64,000 bases of DNA from Amycolatopsis coloradensis (GTDB lineage Bacteria; Actinomycetota; Actinomycetes; Mycobacteriales; Pseudonocardiaceae). Every line of letters begins with the position of its first letter. Positions within the stretch are counted from its first letter, which is position 1. The notes beneath the pieces were generated by a model. That model was not told the DNA's origin. It did not search any database and saw only the letters and a list, made by a program, of their open reading frames with translations. The stretch covers positions 4,824,842 to 4,888,841 of the forward strand of contig NZ_CP150484.1 of the NCBI RefSeq assembly GCF_037997115.1, written 5' to 3'. Positions 1 through 9,324 of this stretch are shown in pieces. Both the position numbers and the translations under genes were made by a program.

Positions 1-164
1 GTTGCTGGCCGACCGGGTGGGGGAGCGGAACGATCCCACACTGGGGGTGACCGGCGCCCGCCCATTTCGCTTTCTCCCCGGCGTCCCGAGCCTGCCCCTT
101 TCGCGACGCGTAGTACTTTGTCCGGTGCGGTAAGCGACATCGGGCTTCGGGGAGGGAGCTGGGG
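1..164. other. Leader region before the DeoR-type gene
   Basis: I see no convincing gene here. A GGAGGGAG ribosome-binding site sits at 151-158, seven bases before the ATG at 165. The rest is probably the promoter and leader of that gene; I could not pick out a clear -35/-10 pair. Short open frames cross the left edge but match no family I recognise. Confidence 0.5.
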
Positions 165-950
165 ATGAATCGGCATGAACGACTCACGGCATTATTGGAC
201 ATGGTGGGCGAGCGGGAAAAAGTCGACGTCGAGGTTTCGGCGGGCGAACTCGGTGTCTCCCCCGCGACGATCCGCCGGGACCTCGATCACCTGGCCGGGC
301 GCAATCTCGTGGTCCGCACCCGCGGCGGCGCCGTGGCGAGCAACGTCGCCTACGACCTTCCGTTGCGGCACAAGGCGGCGCGCAACGCGCCCGAACAGCA
401 ACGGATTTCCGCCGCCGCGGCCAGAATGGTCGACCCCGGCATGGTGGTCGGCCTCAACGGCGGCACCTCGAGCACCGAAGTGGGCCGCGCGCTCGCGACC
501 CGGCCGGACATGGGCGAGCCGACCGGCGGGCCGTCGCTCACCGTGGTGACGAACGCGCTCAACATCGCCCACGAACTCGCCGTGCGGCCCAATATCAAGA
601 TCGTGGTGACCGGCGGGGTCGCACGGCAGCAGTCGTTCGACCTGTCCGGGCCGCTGTCGCACCTGTTCCTCGACCAGATCTCGCTCGATCTGGTGTTCCT
701 CGGGGTGGACGCCTTCGACCCGGTGCACGGCGCGCAGGCGCATCACGAGGGCGACGCGAGCACGAACCGGCTGATGGCGGCCCGTGCCCGGCAGGTCGTC
801 GTGCTCGCCGACAGCGGGAAACTCGGCGGTCACGCGTTCGCGAAGATCTGCGCGACCACCGACGTCGACGTTCTCGTCACCGATGGCCGCGCGGATCCGG
901 AGCGGGTGCACGCCTTCGAGGAGCAAGGCGTGCGGGTGGTCAAGGCTTGA
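165..950 (+). CDS. DeoR-family transcriptional regulator
   Basis: This 261-residue protein has the full DeoR/GlpR layout. A winged helix-turn-helix spans about residues 5-58 (the recognition helix includes SPATIRRDL, followed by the wing RTRGGAV). A DeoRC sugar-phosphate-sensing domain runs from about 75 to 255, with the VVGLNGGTSSTEV and VTNALNIA signatures. Length is normal for the family. The ATG start has a strong GGAGGGAG site. The gene faces a ROK sugar kinase across a 120-base gap holding nested palindromes, so a role in controlling uptake or catabolism of a sugar or amino sugar is plausible, with a phosphosugar as inducer. The ligand cannot be read from the sequence, and the kinase need not be its target. 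Confidence 0.9.
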   Translation: MNRHERLTALLDMVGEREKVDVEVSAGELGVSPATIRRDLDHLAGRNLVVRTRGGAVASNVAYDLPLRHKAARNAPEQQRISAAAARMVDPGMVVGLNGGTSSTEVGRALATRPDMGEPTGGPSLTVVTNALNIAHELAVRPNIKIVVTGGVARQQSFDLSGPLSHLFLDQISLDLVFLGVDAFDPVHGAQAHHEGDASTNRLMAARARQVVVLADSGKLGGHAFAKICATTDVDVLVTDGRADPERVHAFEEQGVRVVKA

Positions 951-974
951 GCCCGATTGGCGAAGCTGAGAAGG

Positions 975-1064
975 ACCCGCTATCGCGGTGGCAGGACGCC
1001 TTGCTCGCCATCGTGAGATGGCTGACCAGGCAGCGTCCTGCCGACGTCGATCGCGGACGCGGGT
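975..1064. terminator. Triple nested palindrome between convergent genes
   Basis: Three inverted repeats sit inside one another: ACCCGC (975-980) with GCGGGT (1059-1064), GGCAGGACGC (990-999) with GCGTCCTGCC (1033-1042), and GCCATC (1007-1012) with GATGGC (1017-1022). All lie in the gap between two genes that converge, so a bidirectional terminator is the simplest reading. The nesting resembles the composite repeats at 12.4 and 60.6 kb. Confidence 0.6.
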
Positions 1065-1070
1065 TCACCA

Positions 1071-1976
1071 TCAGACACTGAGCCGGTCCAGCGCCAGCAG
1101 CGCCGCGCCGAGCCTGCCCGCCTCGTCGCCGAGCTGCGCGATCCGCAGTTCGGGCATCCGCTGAAATTGCAGGTTCGCCGCCAGCCACGCGCCTACGGGT
1201 TCGAGGACGTAGTCGCCCGCGGTGAACAGTCCGCCGCCGAGGACGACCACTTCGGGCGCCAACAGCGTGACCAAGGTCTTGATGCCGTGGCCGAGCCCTT
1301 CGAGCGCGTCGTTGACCACGGAGATCGCGGCCTCGTCGCCGTGCCGGGCGGCGTCGACCACCTGCTCGGCGCCGTCGGCGGGACGTCCGGTGTGCTCGCT
1401 GTAGCGGCGGGCGATGGCCGACGCGGAGGAGATCGCCTCGAGACATCCCGTCGCGCCGCACCCGCACGCCAGCCGGTGGCCGACGTCGATATGCCCGATC
1501 TCGCCGCCTTGCCCGCCCGCGGCGTACAGCTTCCCGTCGAGCTGGAGCGCGGCCGCGATCCCGGTGCCGACCGGGATGAAGGCGGCGTCGGTGCAGCCCT
1601 TGCCCGCGCCGACGCGGAACTCCGCGAGCCCGCCCGCGCGGACGTCGTGCCCGAACGCGAACGGCAGCCCCAGCCTGCGGTCGAGCATCTCGCCGAACGG
1701 CACGTTCCGGAAGTCGAGGTTCGCCGAGAACCGGGCCACTCGTGCGACTTCGTCGACGATGCCGGGGATGACCACGCCGACGGCGTCCGGCGTCCCGGTC
1801 CCCGCCTGCTTGCCCAGCGTTTCCACGATCCGCGCGACCTGATCGGCGAGCGCCTCGCCGTCCGCCCCGCGCGCCGTCGGCTCGCGCAGGCTGGCGAGGT
1901 CTTTCAGGTCCGCGTCGTACAAGGCCGCCTTGATGGACGTTCCGCCGACATCGAGTGCCGCCACCGCAGGTGTCAT
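1071..1976 (-). CDS. ROK-family sugar kinase (glucokinase-like)
   Basis: A 301-residue ROK-family protein that probably phosphorylates glucose or an N-acetyl amino sugar with ATP in the cytoplasm. The ATP-binding DVGGTSIKAALYD motif is at residues 8-20, and the ROK zinc signature CGCGATGCLE follows EIGHIDVG, whose Glu-x-Gly-His core is the catalytic/zinc region of the family. Residues such as GGGLFTAGDYV close the C-terminal nucleotide fold. I chose the ATG at 1976 because it places the DVGGT motif at the normal distance from the N terminus; longer upstream in-frame sequence looks like leader. It lies 59 bases after the response regulator gene on the same strand and could be co-transcribed with it, though no functional link is evident. 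Confidence 0.88.
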   Translation of the reverse strand: MTPAVAALDVGGTSIKAALYDADLKDLASLREPTARGADGEALADQVARIVETLGKQAGTGTPDAVGVVIPGIVDEVARVARFSANLDFRNVPFGEMLDRRLGLPFAFGHDVRAGGLAEFRVGAGKGCTDAAFIPVGTGIAAALQLDGKLYAAGGQGGEIGHIDVGHRLACGCGATGCLEAISSASAIARRYSEHTGRPADGAEQVVDAARHGDEAAISVVNDALEGLGHGIKTLVTLLAPEVVVLGGGLFTAGDYVLEPVGAWLAANLQFQRMPELRIAQLGDEAGRLGAALLALDRLSV

Positions 1977-2035
1977 GGCTGGATTTTGGCATGCGCCCCA
2001 CCGCGGACCGCAAGGATTCAGCCGTCGCCGCACCG

Positions 2036-2665
2036 TCAGCCGCGCGGTGTCAGATACCCCTGGGAGAACGCCGTGGCCACAGCGGCCGCCCGGTCGTTGA
2101 CGCCGAGTTTCGCGTACACGTGCAGCAGGTGTGTCTTCACCGTCGCTTCACTGATGAACAGCCTCTTCGCTGCCTCGCGGTTCGTAGTGCCCTGGGCGAT
2201 CAGTTCCAGGACTTCCCGTTCACGGTGTGAGAGCGGGCCTGAGGTCGGCTGCCGCATCTGCCCCATCAACCGGGTCGCGACGGAGGGAGAAAGCATCGCC
2301 TTGCCCTCCGCGGCCGCCTCCACCGCGCGGAACAGTTCGTCCCTCGGCGCGTCCTTCAGCAGGTATCCGGTGGCACCGGCTTGGATGGCAGGCAGCACAT
2401 CGCTGTCCGTGTCGTAGGTGGTGAGCACGAGGATCCGCGAGGTCACCCCGCGTTTCGCCAGCTCCTCGATGGCGGTGACGCCGTCGATCCGGGGCATCCG
2501 CAGATCCATGAGGATCACGTCGGGCCGGAGTTTCACCCCGGCGGTGATGGCCTCCTCGCCGTCCCCGGCCTCACCGAGGACCTCGAAGCGCGGGTCGGCG
2601 CTGAACATGCCCCGCAGCCCGTCCCGTACCACGGGATGGTCGTCGGCGATCAGCAGCGAGATCAC
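2036..2665 (-). CDS. NarL/LuxR-family response regulator
   Basis: A 209-residue two-domain regulator: receiver at residues 1-118 with the acidic pocket DD at 8-9 and the phospho-acceptor Asp54 (ILMDLRMP), and a LuxR helix-turn-helix at about 143-205 (LSHREREVLELIAQGTTNREA, then the recognition helix ISEATVKTHL). Its ATG overlaps the end of the histidine kinase gene by four bases (ATGA), so the two are translationally coupled and form a cognate pair. Together with the ABC exporter genes upstream the arrangement resembles LiaSR- or DesKR-type systems that sense membrane stress and induce the linked transporter. The stimulus is unknown. Confidence 0.93.
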   Translation of the reverse strand: MISLLIADDHPVVRDGLRGMFSADPRFEVLGEAGDGEEAITAGVKLRPDVILMDLRMPRIDGVTAIEELAKRGVTSRILVLTTYDTDSDVLPAIQAGATGYLLKDAPRDELFRAVEAAAEGKAMLSPSVATRLMGQMRQPTSGPLSHREREVLELIAQGTTNREAAKRLFISEATVKTHLLHVYAKLGVNDRAAAVATAFSQGYLTPRG

Positions 2666-3945
2666 CGCTCGGCTCCGGCCGGGATCGCCGGCACGGACGC
2701 CGAGATCGCGGTGCCCCCGCCCGGCTCCGACTCGATGTCGAGGCGGCCGGCGAGGCGCCGCACGCGCTGCCGCATACCGGTCAGCCCGAACCCGCCGTCG
2801 GCAGAACCGTTGGCGCGCTGGGCGGTGGGCTCGAAGCCCACGCCGTCGTCACGCACGTCGAGCGTCACCAGATCCTCCATGTACGACAGGGTCAGGCCGA
2901 CTCGGCCGGCCTTCGCGTGCTTGGCCACGTTGGCCAGTGCTTCTTGCGCGGCCCGGAGCAGCGTCACCTCGACGTCGGCGTGCATCGGCCGGGGGTCGCC
3001 GGTGGTGATCAGCACCGCCTCGATGTGGTTCACCTCCGACCAGCGTCTGGTCACCTCGCCGATCGCGTCCTGGAGCCTGCCCTCGGCGAGCGGCTCCGGC
3101 TGCACCGCGTGCACCGTCCGGCGTGCCTCCGTCAGGCTTTCCCTCGCGAGGTTCAACGCGTTCGTCACGTGCCGGTGCGGCACCGAGGGCTCGTCCAGGG
3201 TCTGCTCGGCGGCCTGGAGCTGGGTGAGGATGCCTGCCAGGCCCTGGGCCAGGGTGTCGTGGATGTCCCTGGCGATCCGCTGCCGCTCGTCGAGCACCCC
3301 GGCTTCCCTGGCCTGGACCAGCAGCTGGGCGTGCAGGCCGGCGTTCTCCTCCAGCGCCGCCTCCAGCCTGGTGTTCGCCTCGTGCAGTTCGGCGAGCGCC
3401 TGCTTCTGTTTGAGGTTGCGCTGGTCCGACTGCTCGGCGATCCGGGAGAAGGCCCCGGACAGCACGGTGATGATCACGCTGAGCGCCACCCAGCCCACCC
3501 ACATGTTCTCGTCCTGGATCCCGGTCAGCCCACCCAGATACGCCACTGCCGAGATCACGGACGTGGCGGCGACCCCGACGTACCGCCAGCGGCCTTTCAG
3601 GTAGTGGAATGCCTGGGGGTAGCCGATGAAGGCGAACAGGCCGTACCACGGCGCGACCGCGACCAGGCAGGCCGTCAGCATCATCAGCCCCGTGTAGTAC
3701 AGGCCCATCAGCGGGCCGTTCCGGTGCCATTCCGGGTGAAGCGTGTGGAACCAGAAAGACCAGGCCAGGATCCCGGCCGAAAGCGCGAGCACGGCCGGCA
3801 GGTGCACCGGCACCCGCCAGATCGGCAGCAGCACCGAGATGAGGACGTCGATCGCCAGCAGGACGTACGGAAGGACCTTGAAGACCGTCGTCTCGACCCG
3901 TTCCCAGTGGTCGGACTCCGCGCGCAGCTCCGCTTCGATGCCCAC
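2662..3945 (-). CDS. Membrane sensor histidine kinase (DesK/LiaS type)
   Basis: A 427-residue sensor kinase. Residues 22-165 hold about five hydrophobic membrane spans with very short loops, an architecture that senses within or at the membrane. A coiled coil follows (about 172-215). The HisKA_3 box has the phospho-acceptor His229 in RQRIARDIHDTLAQG, and the HATPase domain has the N box around NVAKHAKA and the glycine boxes DDGVGF and GGFGLTGM. It lies three bases after the ABC permease gene and overlaps its response regulator, giving the order ATPase-permease-kinase-regulator in one operon. It most probably reports membrane or antibiotic stress, or loading of the linked exporter. Confidence 0.92.
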   Translation of the reverse strand: MGIEAELRAESDHWERVETTVFKVLPYVLLAIDVLISVLLPIWRVPVHLPAVLALSAGILAWSFWFHTLHPEWHRNGPLMGLYYTGLMMLTACLVAVAPWYGLFAFIGYPQAFHYLKGRWRYVGVAATSVISAVAYLGGLTGIQDENMWVGWVALSVIITVLSGAFSRIAEQSDQRNLKQKQALAELHEANTRLEAALEENAGLHAQLLVQAREAGVLDERQRIARDIHDTLAQGLAGILTQLQAAEQTLDEPSVPHRHVTNALNLARESLTEARRTVHAVQPEPLAEGRLQDAIGEVTRRWSEVNHIEAVLITTGDPRPMHADVEVTLLRAAQEALANVAKHAKAGRVGLTLSYMEDLVTLDVRDDGVGFEPTAQRANGSADGGFGLTGMRQRVRRLAGRLDIESEPGGGTAISASVPAIPAGAER

Positions 3946-3948
3946 GAC

Positions 3949-4689
3949 TCACTCCCAGCGGAAGTACCGGGCGGCCAGCCCGCCTGCCGCGATCGTCCAC
4001 CCCAGCAAGACCGCCACCTGCAGTGGTTGCGGCCAGTGACCGGCGGCGGCGTCCTGCAATGATTGCACGCCCGCGCCCAGCGGGGTGAAGTCGCTGATCT
4101 TCCGCAGGACGTCGTTCATCTCGGCGCGCGGCACCCAGAGACCGGCGAAGAACAGGATCGGGAAGAACAGCAGGGTCCCGATCGCGCCCGCGCTCTTGCC
4201 GGTCGGCGCGACGGAGGCGACCAGCAGGCCGATCGCGAACATCGCGAGCGCCGTCAGCAGGTAGGCGATCAGGTACGCGGGCAGCTGCCGGGGCAGGCCC
4301 ACGTCGTACATCACCCTGCCGATGGCCAGCAGGACCAGCATCGTCGCCACGGACATGATCGTGGACATCAGCAGCTGCGCGCCGAGCATGACGTGCGGTT
4401 TGACCGGGGTGGTCCGCATGCGCCGCAGCACACCCTTCTCCCGGTAGGTGGCGAGCAGCTGGGACACGCTGTTGAGCGCGAACATGGCGAGCCCCATCGT
4501 GACGATGATCGGCAGGTACAGGGTGATCGCCCTGGCGCCGCCGAGGTCCGTGCTGGGTTCTCGCAACGCGGGGAACGCGCCGAGGACGACGAGCAGGAGC
4601 GGCGGGAACGCGAGCACGAAGAACACGAGCATCGGCTCGCGGAAGAAGAGTCTGGTCTCGGCGACGGTGAGCCGGGCGAGGGCGGACAT
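3949..4689 (-). CDS. ABC-2 type exporter permease
   Basis: A 246-residue integral membrane protein with six predicted spans and the ABC-2 permease pattern: an N-terminal amphipathic stretch, a first span (MLVFFVLAFPPLLLVVLGAF region), a long extracytoplasmic-facing segment, and the conserved loop YREKGVLRRMRTTPV between the spans, which contacts the ATPase. The gene starts ten bases after the ATPase gene ends, on the same strand. Such pairs export drugs, peptides or lipids, often for self-resistance. The substrate cannot be assigned from sequence. Length is normal for a half-transporter that works as a dimer. Confidence 0.9.
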   Translation of the reverse strand: MSALARLTVAETRLFFREPMLVFFVLAFPPLLLVVLGAFPALREPSTDLGGARAITLYLPIIVTMGLAMFALNSVSQLLATYREKGVLRRMRTTPVKPHVMLGAQLLMSTIMSVATMLVLLAIGRVMYDVGLPRQLPAYLIAYLLTALAMFAIGLLVASVAPTGKSAGAIGTLLFFPILFFAGLWVPRAEMNDVLRKISDFTPLGAGVQSLQDAAAGHWPQPLQVAVLLGWTIAAGGLAARYFRWE

Positions 4690-4699
4690 GGTGTTCTCC

Positions 4700-5608
4700 T
4701 CAGGAGTCGATGGTGCGGCCGGTGAGCGCGACGAACGCGTCGTCCAGCGACGCCTGCTCGACCCGCAGGCCGGCCGCGGTGACCTGGTTGCGGGCGAGCA
4801 CGGTGGTGACGGCGAGTAGCAGGTTGCCCGTGCCGATCACGACGAGCTGGTCGCCCGCGCGGTCGACCGAGGTGACCTCGGGCAGCGCGGCCAGCACGGA
4901 GTGGTCCAGCGGGGCGGACGGACGGAACCGGATGCGTTGCCGGTCGTCGACGCCGGCGACCAGCCCGGCCGGGGTGTCGAGCGCGACGACGCGGCCGGAG
5001 TCGATCACCGCGAGCCGGTCGCACAGTCGTTCCGCTTCCTCCATGAAATGCGTGACCAGCAGGATCGTGACGCCGCGGTCGCGGACGCGCTCGATCAGGC
5101 CCCACGCGTCACGGCGCGCCTGCGGGTCCAGGCCGGTGGTGAGCTCGTCGAGCACCGCCACCCTCGGGTTGCCGATCAGCGCGAGCGCGATCGACAGCCG
5201 TTGCTTCTGCCCGCCGGACAACCTGCGGAACTGGGTGTCGATCTTGTCGGTCAGGTCGAGGATGCCGAGAAGTTCCCGCCAGTCGGCCGGTTCACGGTAG
5301 AAGGAGCCGTACAGCTCCATCGCCTCGCCGACCTTCAGCTTGTCCGGCAACTCGCTTTCCTGCAGCTGCGCGCCGAGCAGCTGCCGCAGCTCGCCGGTTT
5401 CGCTTCGCGGGTCGATCCCGCAGACCCGGATGGTGCCGCCGTCCGGGACGCGCAGCCCCTCGACGCACTCGACCGTCGTGGTCTTGCCTGCCCCGTTGGG
5501 GCCCAGAATGCCGAAGATCTCGCCCCGCTCGACGGCGAACCCGACCCCGTTCACCGCGGTGTGGTCGCCGTAGCGCTTGACGAGGTCTTCCACCTCGATG
5601 ATTGCCAT
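4700..5608 (-). CDS. ABC exporter ATP-binding subunit (DrrA-like)
   Basis: A 302-residue ABC ATPase. Walker A is GPNGAGKTT, the signature is LSGGQKQRL, and Walker B is VAVLDELTTGLD followed by the switch histidine in LLVTHFMEEAE. The C-terminal extension of about 80 residues is typical of DrrA/NodI-type drug exporters. I chose the ATG at 5608 (protein begins MAIIEVEDLVKRYG) because this is the canonical N terminus; the frame stays open upstream but that sequence shows no domain. It heads a four-gene minus-strand operon with permease, kinase and regulator, and shares a roughly 310-base divergent gap with the cobalamin riboswitch and cbtB. Confidence 0.93.
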   Translation of the reverse strand: MAIIEVEDLVKRYGDHTAVNGVGFAVERGEIFGILGPNGAGKTTTVECVEGLRVPDGGTIRVCGIDPRSETGELRQLLGAQLQESELPDKLKVGEAMELYGSFYREPADWRELLGILDLTDKIDTQFRRLSGGQKQRLSIALALIGNPRVAVLDELTTGLDPQARRDAWGLIERVRDRGVTILLVTHFMEEAERLCDRLAVIDSGRVVALDTPAGLVAGVDDRQRIRFRPSAPLDHSVLAALPEVTSVDRAGDQLVVIGTGNLLLAVTTVLARNQVTAAGLRVEQASLDDAFVALTGRTIDS

Positions 5609-5749
5609 ACGAAGACCATGCCGCGCGGCTGGGGTCCGCCGAATCAACCGCGTGGCCACGGCTGAGGCGGGCGACGGTGGAGCCCCCATCAACCGATCGG
5701 TGGATGCCCGTGATGTCACGAGCCTGCGCCGATCGGGTTCCGTCACATT
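5609..5749. promoter_or_regulatory. Divergent promoter gap, exporter operon versus riboswitch
   Basis: This non-coding stretch separates the ABC exporter operon (minus) from the cobalamin riboswitch (plus) and must hold promoters for both. I could not assign promoter hexamers with confidence. Confidence 0.4.
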
Positions 5750-5885
5750 GACCGGACGCTTCGTGGCGACCTACGCTCGACCGGCCAGACGACGGCACCC
5801 GGAACGCGGTGAGAATCCGCGCGGTCGCGCCACTGTGACCCCGAGCCATCGGGGAAGCCAGACCCGGAGCCGTCGTGACACCCCT
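5750..5885 (+). ncRNA. Cobalamin (B12) riboswitch
   Basis: The conserved core of the adenosylcobalamin aptamer can be read in order: a GGAA followed by the stem GCGG-TGAGAAT-CCGC (5801-5820), the B12-box-like run with GCCACTGTGA (5829-5838), a CCCCGA/TCGGGG hairpin (5839-5854) and the AGCCAGACC element (5856-5864). It lies directly upstream of cbtB-cbtA, which fits B12-repressed cobalt uptake. The 5' boundary is approximate because the outer P1 strands are weakly defined. The ribosome-binding site of cbtB (GAGGAGG at about 5905-5911) lies just downstream and is the likely target of control by occlusion. Confidence 0.88.
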
Positions 5886-5921
5886 GAAGAGGCCGCGCTA
5901 GCCCGAGGAGGTCCCACCGCC

Positions 5922-6128
5922 ATGTCCGAAGCGGTAGCCGCAGTACCCGTCCCCGTCCGGATCCCCGTCCGCGAGATCCTGCCCTGGGCGGTGCTCGTCA
6001 TCCTCCTTTCGCTGATCACGCTGTACTTCGTCAGCGCCGAGCAGGGCGCGGTGTCGGTGTTCGCGAACTCGTACGTCCACGAGTTCGTCCACGACGGCCG
6101 GCACCTGCTGGCCTTCCCCTGTCACTAG
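5922..6128 (+). CDS. cbtB: CbtB, small subunit of cobalt transporter
   Basis: A 68-residue protein with one membrane span (about residues 17-38, beginning ILPWAVLVILLSLI) and the hallmark histidine-rich C terminus VHEFVHDGRHLLAFPCH, which is the expected metal-contacting tail of CbtB. It starts at an ATG behind a GAGGAGG site right after the cobalamin riboswitch and is followed 15 bases later by cbtA. CbtAB is a predicted cobalt importer found next to B12 genes. Small size is normal for the family. Confidence 0.92.
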   Translation: MSEAVAAVPVPVRIPVREILPWAVLVILLSLITLYFVSAEQGAVSVFANSYVHEFVHDGRHLLAFPCH

Positions 6129-6143
6129 GGCGGCAAGCGCCCC

Positions 6144-6905
6144 ATGATGAGGACCTTGCTGGTCCGCGGCATGCTCGCGGGCCTGGTCGCTGGTGTCTTG
6201 GCGACCCTTTTCGCGTACTTCTTCGGTGAGCCTTCCGTCGATACCGCCATCGGTCTCGAAGGCACCGCCGCTCATTCGCACAATGCTCCGGGTGCCCACG
6301 AACACGCCCCGGCCGAGGGCGAGGCAGCGGAGGAAGAGCTCGTCACGCGTGGCGTGCAGAGCACCGTCGGCCTGTTGACCGGCGTCGGCCTGTACGGCGT
6401 CGCCGTCGGCGGGCTGTTCTCGCTCGCGTTCGCCTTCACCTACGGCCGTCTCGGCACGCTGCGACCGCGGGTGACCGCGGCTCTGCTCGCGGGCGGTGCC
6501 TTCGTGGTCGTGTTCCTGGTGCCATTCTTGAAGTACCCGGGGAATCCGCCTGCGGTCGGCCAGGCGGGCACGATCGGGAGCCGGACTTCGCTGTACTTCG
6601 GTTTCGTCGCGCTGTCGCTGCTGATCGGCATCCTCGCCGCGGCGTTCGGGCGGAAGCTGGCCGACCAGCTCGGCGCTTGGCGCGGTGGCCTGCTCGCCGC
6701 AGGCGGGTACGTCGTGCTGATCTCGGTGGCGGCGGCGCTGCTGCCGTCGATCGACGAGGTCCCCGACGGGTTCCCCGGTTCCACGCTGTGGACCTTCCGG
6801 ATCGCTTCGGTCGGCACGCAGGTGGTGCTCTGGACCGCGCTCGGCCTGGCCTTCGGCGCTTTGGCCGAGAAGGCTTTGAAGAGCAGGGACGCCGTTCGGG
6901 CCTAG
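6144..6905 (+). CDS. cbtA: CbtA, cobalt transporter membrane subunit
   Basis: A 253-residue membrane protein with about five or six spans. After the first span comes a loop rich in histidine and acid residues ([17 protein letters not shown], about residues 44-60), a probable metal-collecting segment typical of CbtA. A central motif [14 protein letters not shown] also marks the family. It follows cbtB in the riboswitch-controlled unit and should bring cobalt into the cell for corrin ring insertion. It converges on cobQ with the stop codons overlapping by four bases (6902-6905). Confidence 0.92.
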   Translation: MMRTLLVRGMLAGLVAGVLATLFAYFFGEPSVDTAIGLEGTAAHSHNAPGAHEHAPAEGEAAEEELVTRGVQSTVGLLTGVGLYGVAVGGLFSLAFAFTYGRLGTLRPRVTAALLAGGAFVVVFLVPFLKYPGNPPAVGQAGTIGSRTSLYFGFVALSLLIGILAAAFGRKLADQLGAWRGGLLAAGGYVVLISVAAALLPSIDEVPDGFPGSTLWTFRIASVGTQVVLWTALGLAFGALAEKALKSRDAVRA

Positions 6906-8359
6906 ACCCCGGGCGGCACGAAAGGCAGAGAGCCGTCGGCACCGTCCTCGATCAGGCGCAGAAGCCTGGCGGTGTCGACGTGCTCTTCGACGGCGTCGGC
7001 GAGCCTGTCGAGCATGGACTCCCGCAGCGCGCCGAAGCCCGGTGCCCCGGCGGCCGGTGACCAGTCCGCCACCTCGCCCAGCCAGGCGCGCCGGAATCCG
7101 TCGTTCTCGAAGGCTCCGTGCCACATCGTGCCCCACACCGCGCCCCGCCGGTGTCCGTCCAAAAAGGACTCGGCGGGGCCGGTGGCGGTCACGGTGCCGT
7201 GGTGGATTTCGTACGCCTCCACGGGTTGCCCGCGCCAGGAGCCCGTCGGGCGGGCCAGCACCTTGTCCGGGCTGAACGAGACGCGGGTCGGCAGCAGACC
7301 GAGACCGGGAACCGTTCCCGCGCCGGATTCGACGTCGTCCTCGATTTCGGCGGCCAGCATCTGGTACCCGCCGCAGATGCCCAGTACCGGACGCCCTGCC
7401 CCGGCCCGGGCGCGGACGGCGTCCGCCAGGCCGCGCGCACGCAGCCACGCCAGGTCGTCCACGGTCGCGCGGGAACCCGGCAGGATCACCACGTCGGCGG
7501 AAAGGACCGTGTCCGGGTCTGCGGTCAGCGCGACCGAGACCCCGGGCTCGGCGGCGAGCGCGTCGACGTCGGTCGCGTTGGAGGCACGCGGAAAACGCAC
7601 GACGGCGACCCGGAGCGACCCACCCGAAGCGCCCCAGCCAGCGGCGGCGAGCGCGTCCTCCGAGTCGATCCACACCTGATCGAGCCAGGGCAGCACGCCG
7701 AAGACCTCGCGGCCGGTGAGCTTTTCCAGCGTCTCCAGTCCCGGCCGCAGCAGGCCGACGTCACCGCGGAACTTGTTGACCAGCCAGCCCGAAACCAGCG
7801 CCTGGTCTTCGGCGGAAAGCAGGGCGAGGGTGCCGAACATCGCGGCCATGACGCCCCCGCGGTCGATGTCGCCGACGACGACCACAGGCAGGCCGAAGCG
7901 CCGCGCCAGCCCCATGTTGACGTAGTCGCCTTCGCGCAGGTTGATCTCAGCCGGGCTGCCCGCGCCTTCGCACAGCACGACGTCGAAACGCTTTCGCAGT
8001 GCGGCGAAGGTGTCGAAGGCGATCTCGGCGAGCCCGGCCCGTCCAGTGGCGTACTCGCCCGCTTCCAGCGTGCCGAACGGTTTCCCGAGCGCGACGACAT
8101 GGCTGCGGCGATCGCTCCCGGGTTTCAGCAGCACCGGGTTCATCGCGGCTTCGGGTTCGACGCGGGCCGCCCGCGCCTGGAGCCATTGCGCGCGGCCGAT
8201 CTCGGCGCCGTCCGCGCACACCATCGAGTTGTTCGACATGTTCTGGGACTTGAACGGCGCGACCCGCACGCCCTGGCGCGCGAGCCAGCGGCACAAGGCG
8301 GCGGTGACCAGGCTCTTGCCCGCGTCCGACGTCGTCCCCGCGACGAGCAGGCCGCTCAC
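6902..8359 (-). CDS. cobQ: Cobyric acid synthase CobQ
   Basis: A 485-residue glutamine-dependent amidotransferase that amidates four side chains of adenosylcobyrinic a,c-diamide to give adenosylcobyric acid. The N-terminal ATP site is GTTSDAGKS (residues 8-16), followed by the family motif [10 protein letters not shown]. The C-terminal GATase domain shows the nucleophile Cys in [10 protein letters not shown] and the catalytic His in EIHHG. The start is a GTG at 8359 that overlaps the stop of cbiB in a GTGA arrangement. Length is normal. Confidence 0.95.
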   Translation of the reverse strand: MSGLLVAGTTSDAGKSLVTAALCRWLARQGVRVAPFKSQNMSNNSMVCADGAEIGRAQWLQARAARVEPEAAMNPVLLKPGSDRRSHVVALGKPFGTLEAGEYATGRAGLAEIAFDTFAALRKRFDVVLCEGAGSPAEINLREGDYVNMGLARRFGLPVVVVGDIDRGGVMAAMFGTLALLSAEDQALVSGWLVNKFRGDVGLLRPGLETLEKLTGREVFGVLPWLDQVWIDSEDALAAAGWGASGGSLRVAVVRFPRASNATDVDALAAEPGVSVALTADPDTVLSADVVILPGSRATVDDLAWLRARGLADAVRARAGAGRPVLGICGGYQMLAAEIEDDVESGAGTVPGLGLLPTRVSFSPDKVLARPTGSWRGQPVEAYEIHHGTVTATGPAESFLDGHRRGAVWGTMWHGAFENDGFRRAWLGEVADWSPAAGAPGFGALRESMLDRLADAVEEHVDTARLLRLIEDGADGSLPFVPPGV

Positions 8360-9288
8360 CGCGTGACCGCCACCGCGACGGCGAGCGCGGCGAGACCGAC
8401 CGCCCTCGACAACCGGACCGCGCGGCGCACGTCCACCGGTTCCGGCTCGCGGCCGTCGCCGAGGACGCCGCGGCGTTCGGTGCGTCCTCCGTAGCTGTTC
8501 GTCCCGCCCAGCCTGATCCCGAGCGCACCGGCGAAGGCGGCCTCGACCTGGCCCGCGTTGGGGCTCGGATGGTGCTTCCCGTCGCGCCGCCAGATCCGGA
8601 AGGCGGGTTTGGCGAAACCGCCGGCCAGTGGCGCCGACGCCACGGTGAGCGCCGCGCCGGCCCGGGACGGCACCAGGTTCGCCAGATCGTCGGCCCTCGC
8701 CGACGCCCAGCCGAAATTGGCGTACTTCGGGGACCGGTAGCCCACCATCGCGTCGAGGGTGTTCAGCGCGCGGTAACCCAGCAGGCCGGGGATCCCGGCG
8801 ACCGCGCCCCACAGCAGCGGCGCGATGACCGCGTCCGAGGTGTTCTCGGCGATGGACTCGGTGGTCGCCCGCGCGAGTTGTTCGGTGTCGAGCCCGGTGG
8901 CGTCGCGGGCGCACAGATGCGAGAGCCGCTGCCGCGCGGCAGGCAGGTCGCCGTCGTCGAGCAACCGGGCCATGCGGGTGCCCTCGGCCGCGAGCCCCTT
9001 GCCGCCCAGAACCACCCAAGTGGACGCCGCGGTGAGCGCGAAGCGCGCGAACGGACGCTTCCGGGTCAAGTACTGGGCCGCGACCCCCAATCCGGTGACG
9101 GTGCCCGCGCAGACGGCGGTGTACGCCGCGCCCCGCACCTTCGAATCGGCGTAAACCCGCTGTTCGAGGGCTTGCGCGACCCGGCCGAAGCCCGCGACCG
9201 GATGCCTCCTCCGTGGATCTCCGAACACGGCGTCGGCGACGTAACCGGTCACGAGTCCGGCTGCGGTGGCGGCTTGTCGGAGTGGCAC
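8356..9288 (-). CDS. cbiB: Adenosylcobinamide-phosphate synthase CbiB/CobD
   Basis: A 310-residue membrane protein of the CbiB/CobD family, which joins aminopropanol phosphate to adenosylcobyric acid. Family signatures are [14 protein letters not shown] near the N terminus, [14 protein letters not shown] in the middle and the [15 protein letters not shown] motif. Several hydrophobic segments are present. I place the start at GTG 9288, which gives the usual N terminus ([11 protein letters not shown]...); an ATG at 9342 would overlap the divergent cobU leader and its start. It is coupled to cobQ by a four-base overlap. Confidence 0.94.
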   Translation of the reverse strand: MPLRQAATAAGLVTGYVADAVFGDPRRRHPVAGFGRVAQALEQRVYADSKVRGAAYTAVCAGTVTGLGVAAQYLTRKRPFARFALTAASTWVVLGGKGLAAEGTRMARLLDDGDLPAARQRLSHLCARDATGLDTEQLARATTESIAENTSDAVIAPLLWGAVAGIPGLLGYRALNTLDAMVGYRSPKYANFGWASARADDLANLVPSRAGAALTVASAPLAGGFAKPAFRIWRRDGKHHPSPNAGQVEAAFAGALGIRLGGTNSYGGRTERRGVLGDGREPEPVDVRRAVRLSRAVGLAALAVAVAVTR

Positions 9289-9324
9289 GTGGCGAACCGT
9301 AGCGCGTGCACGAGAATGCGGGGT

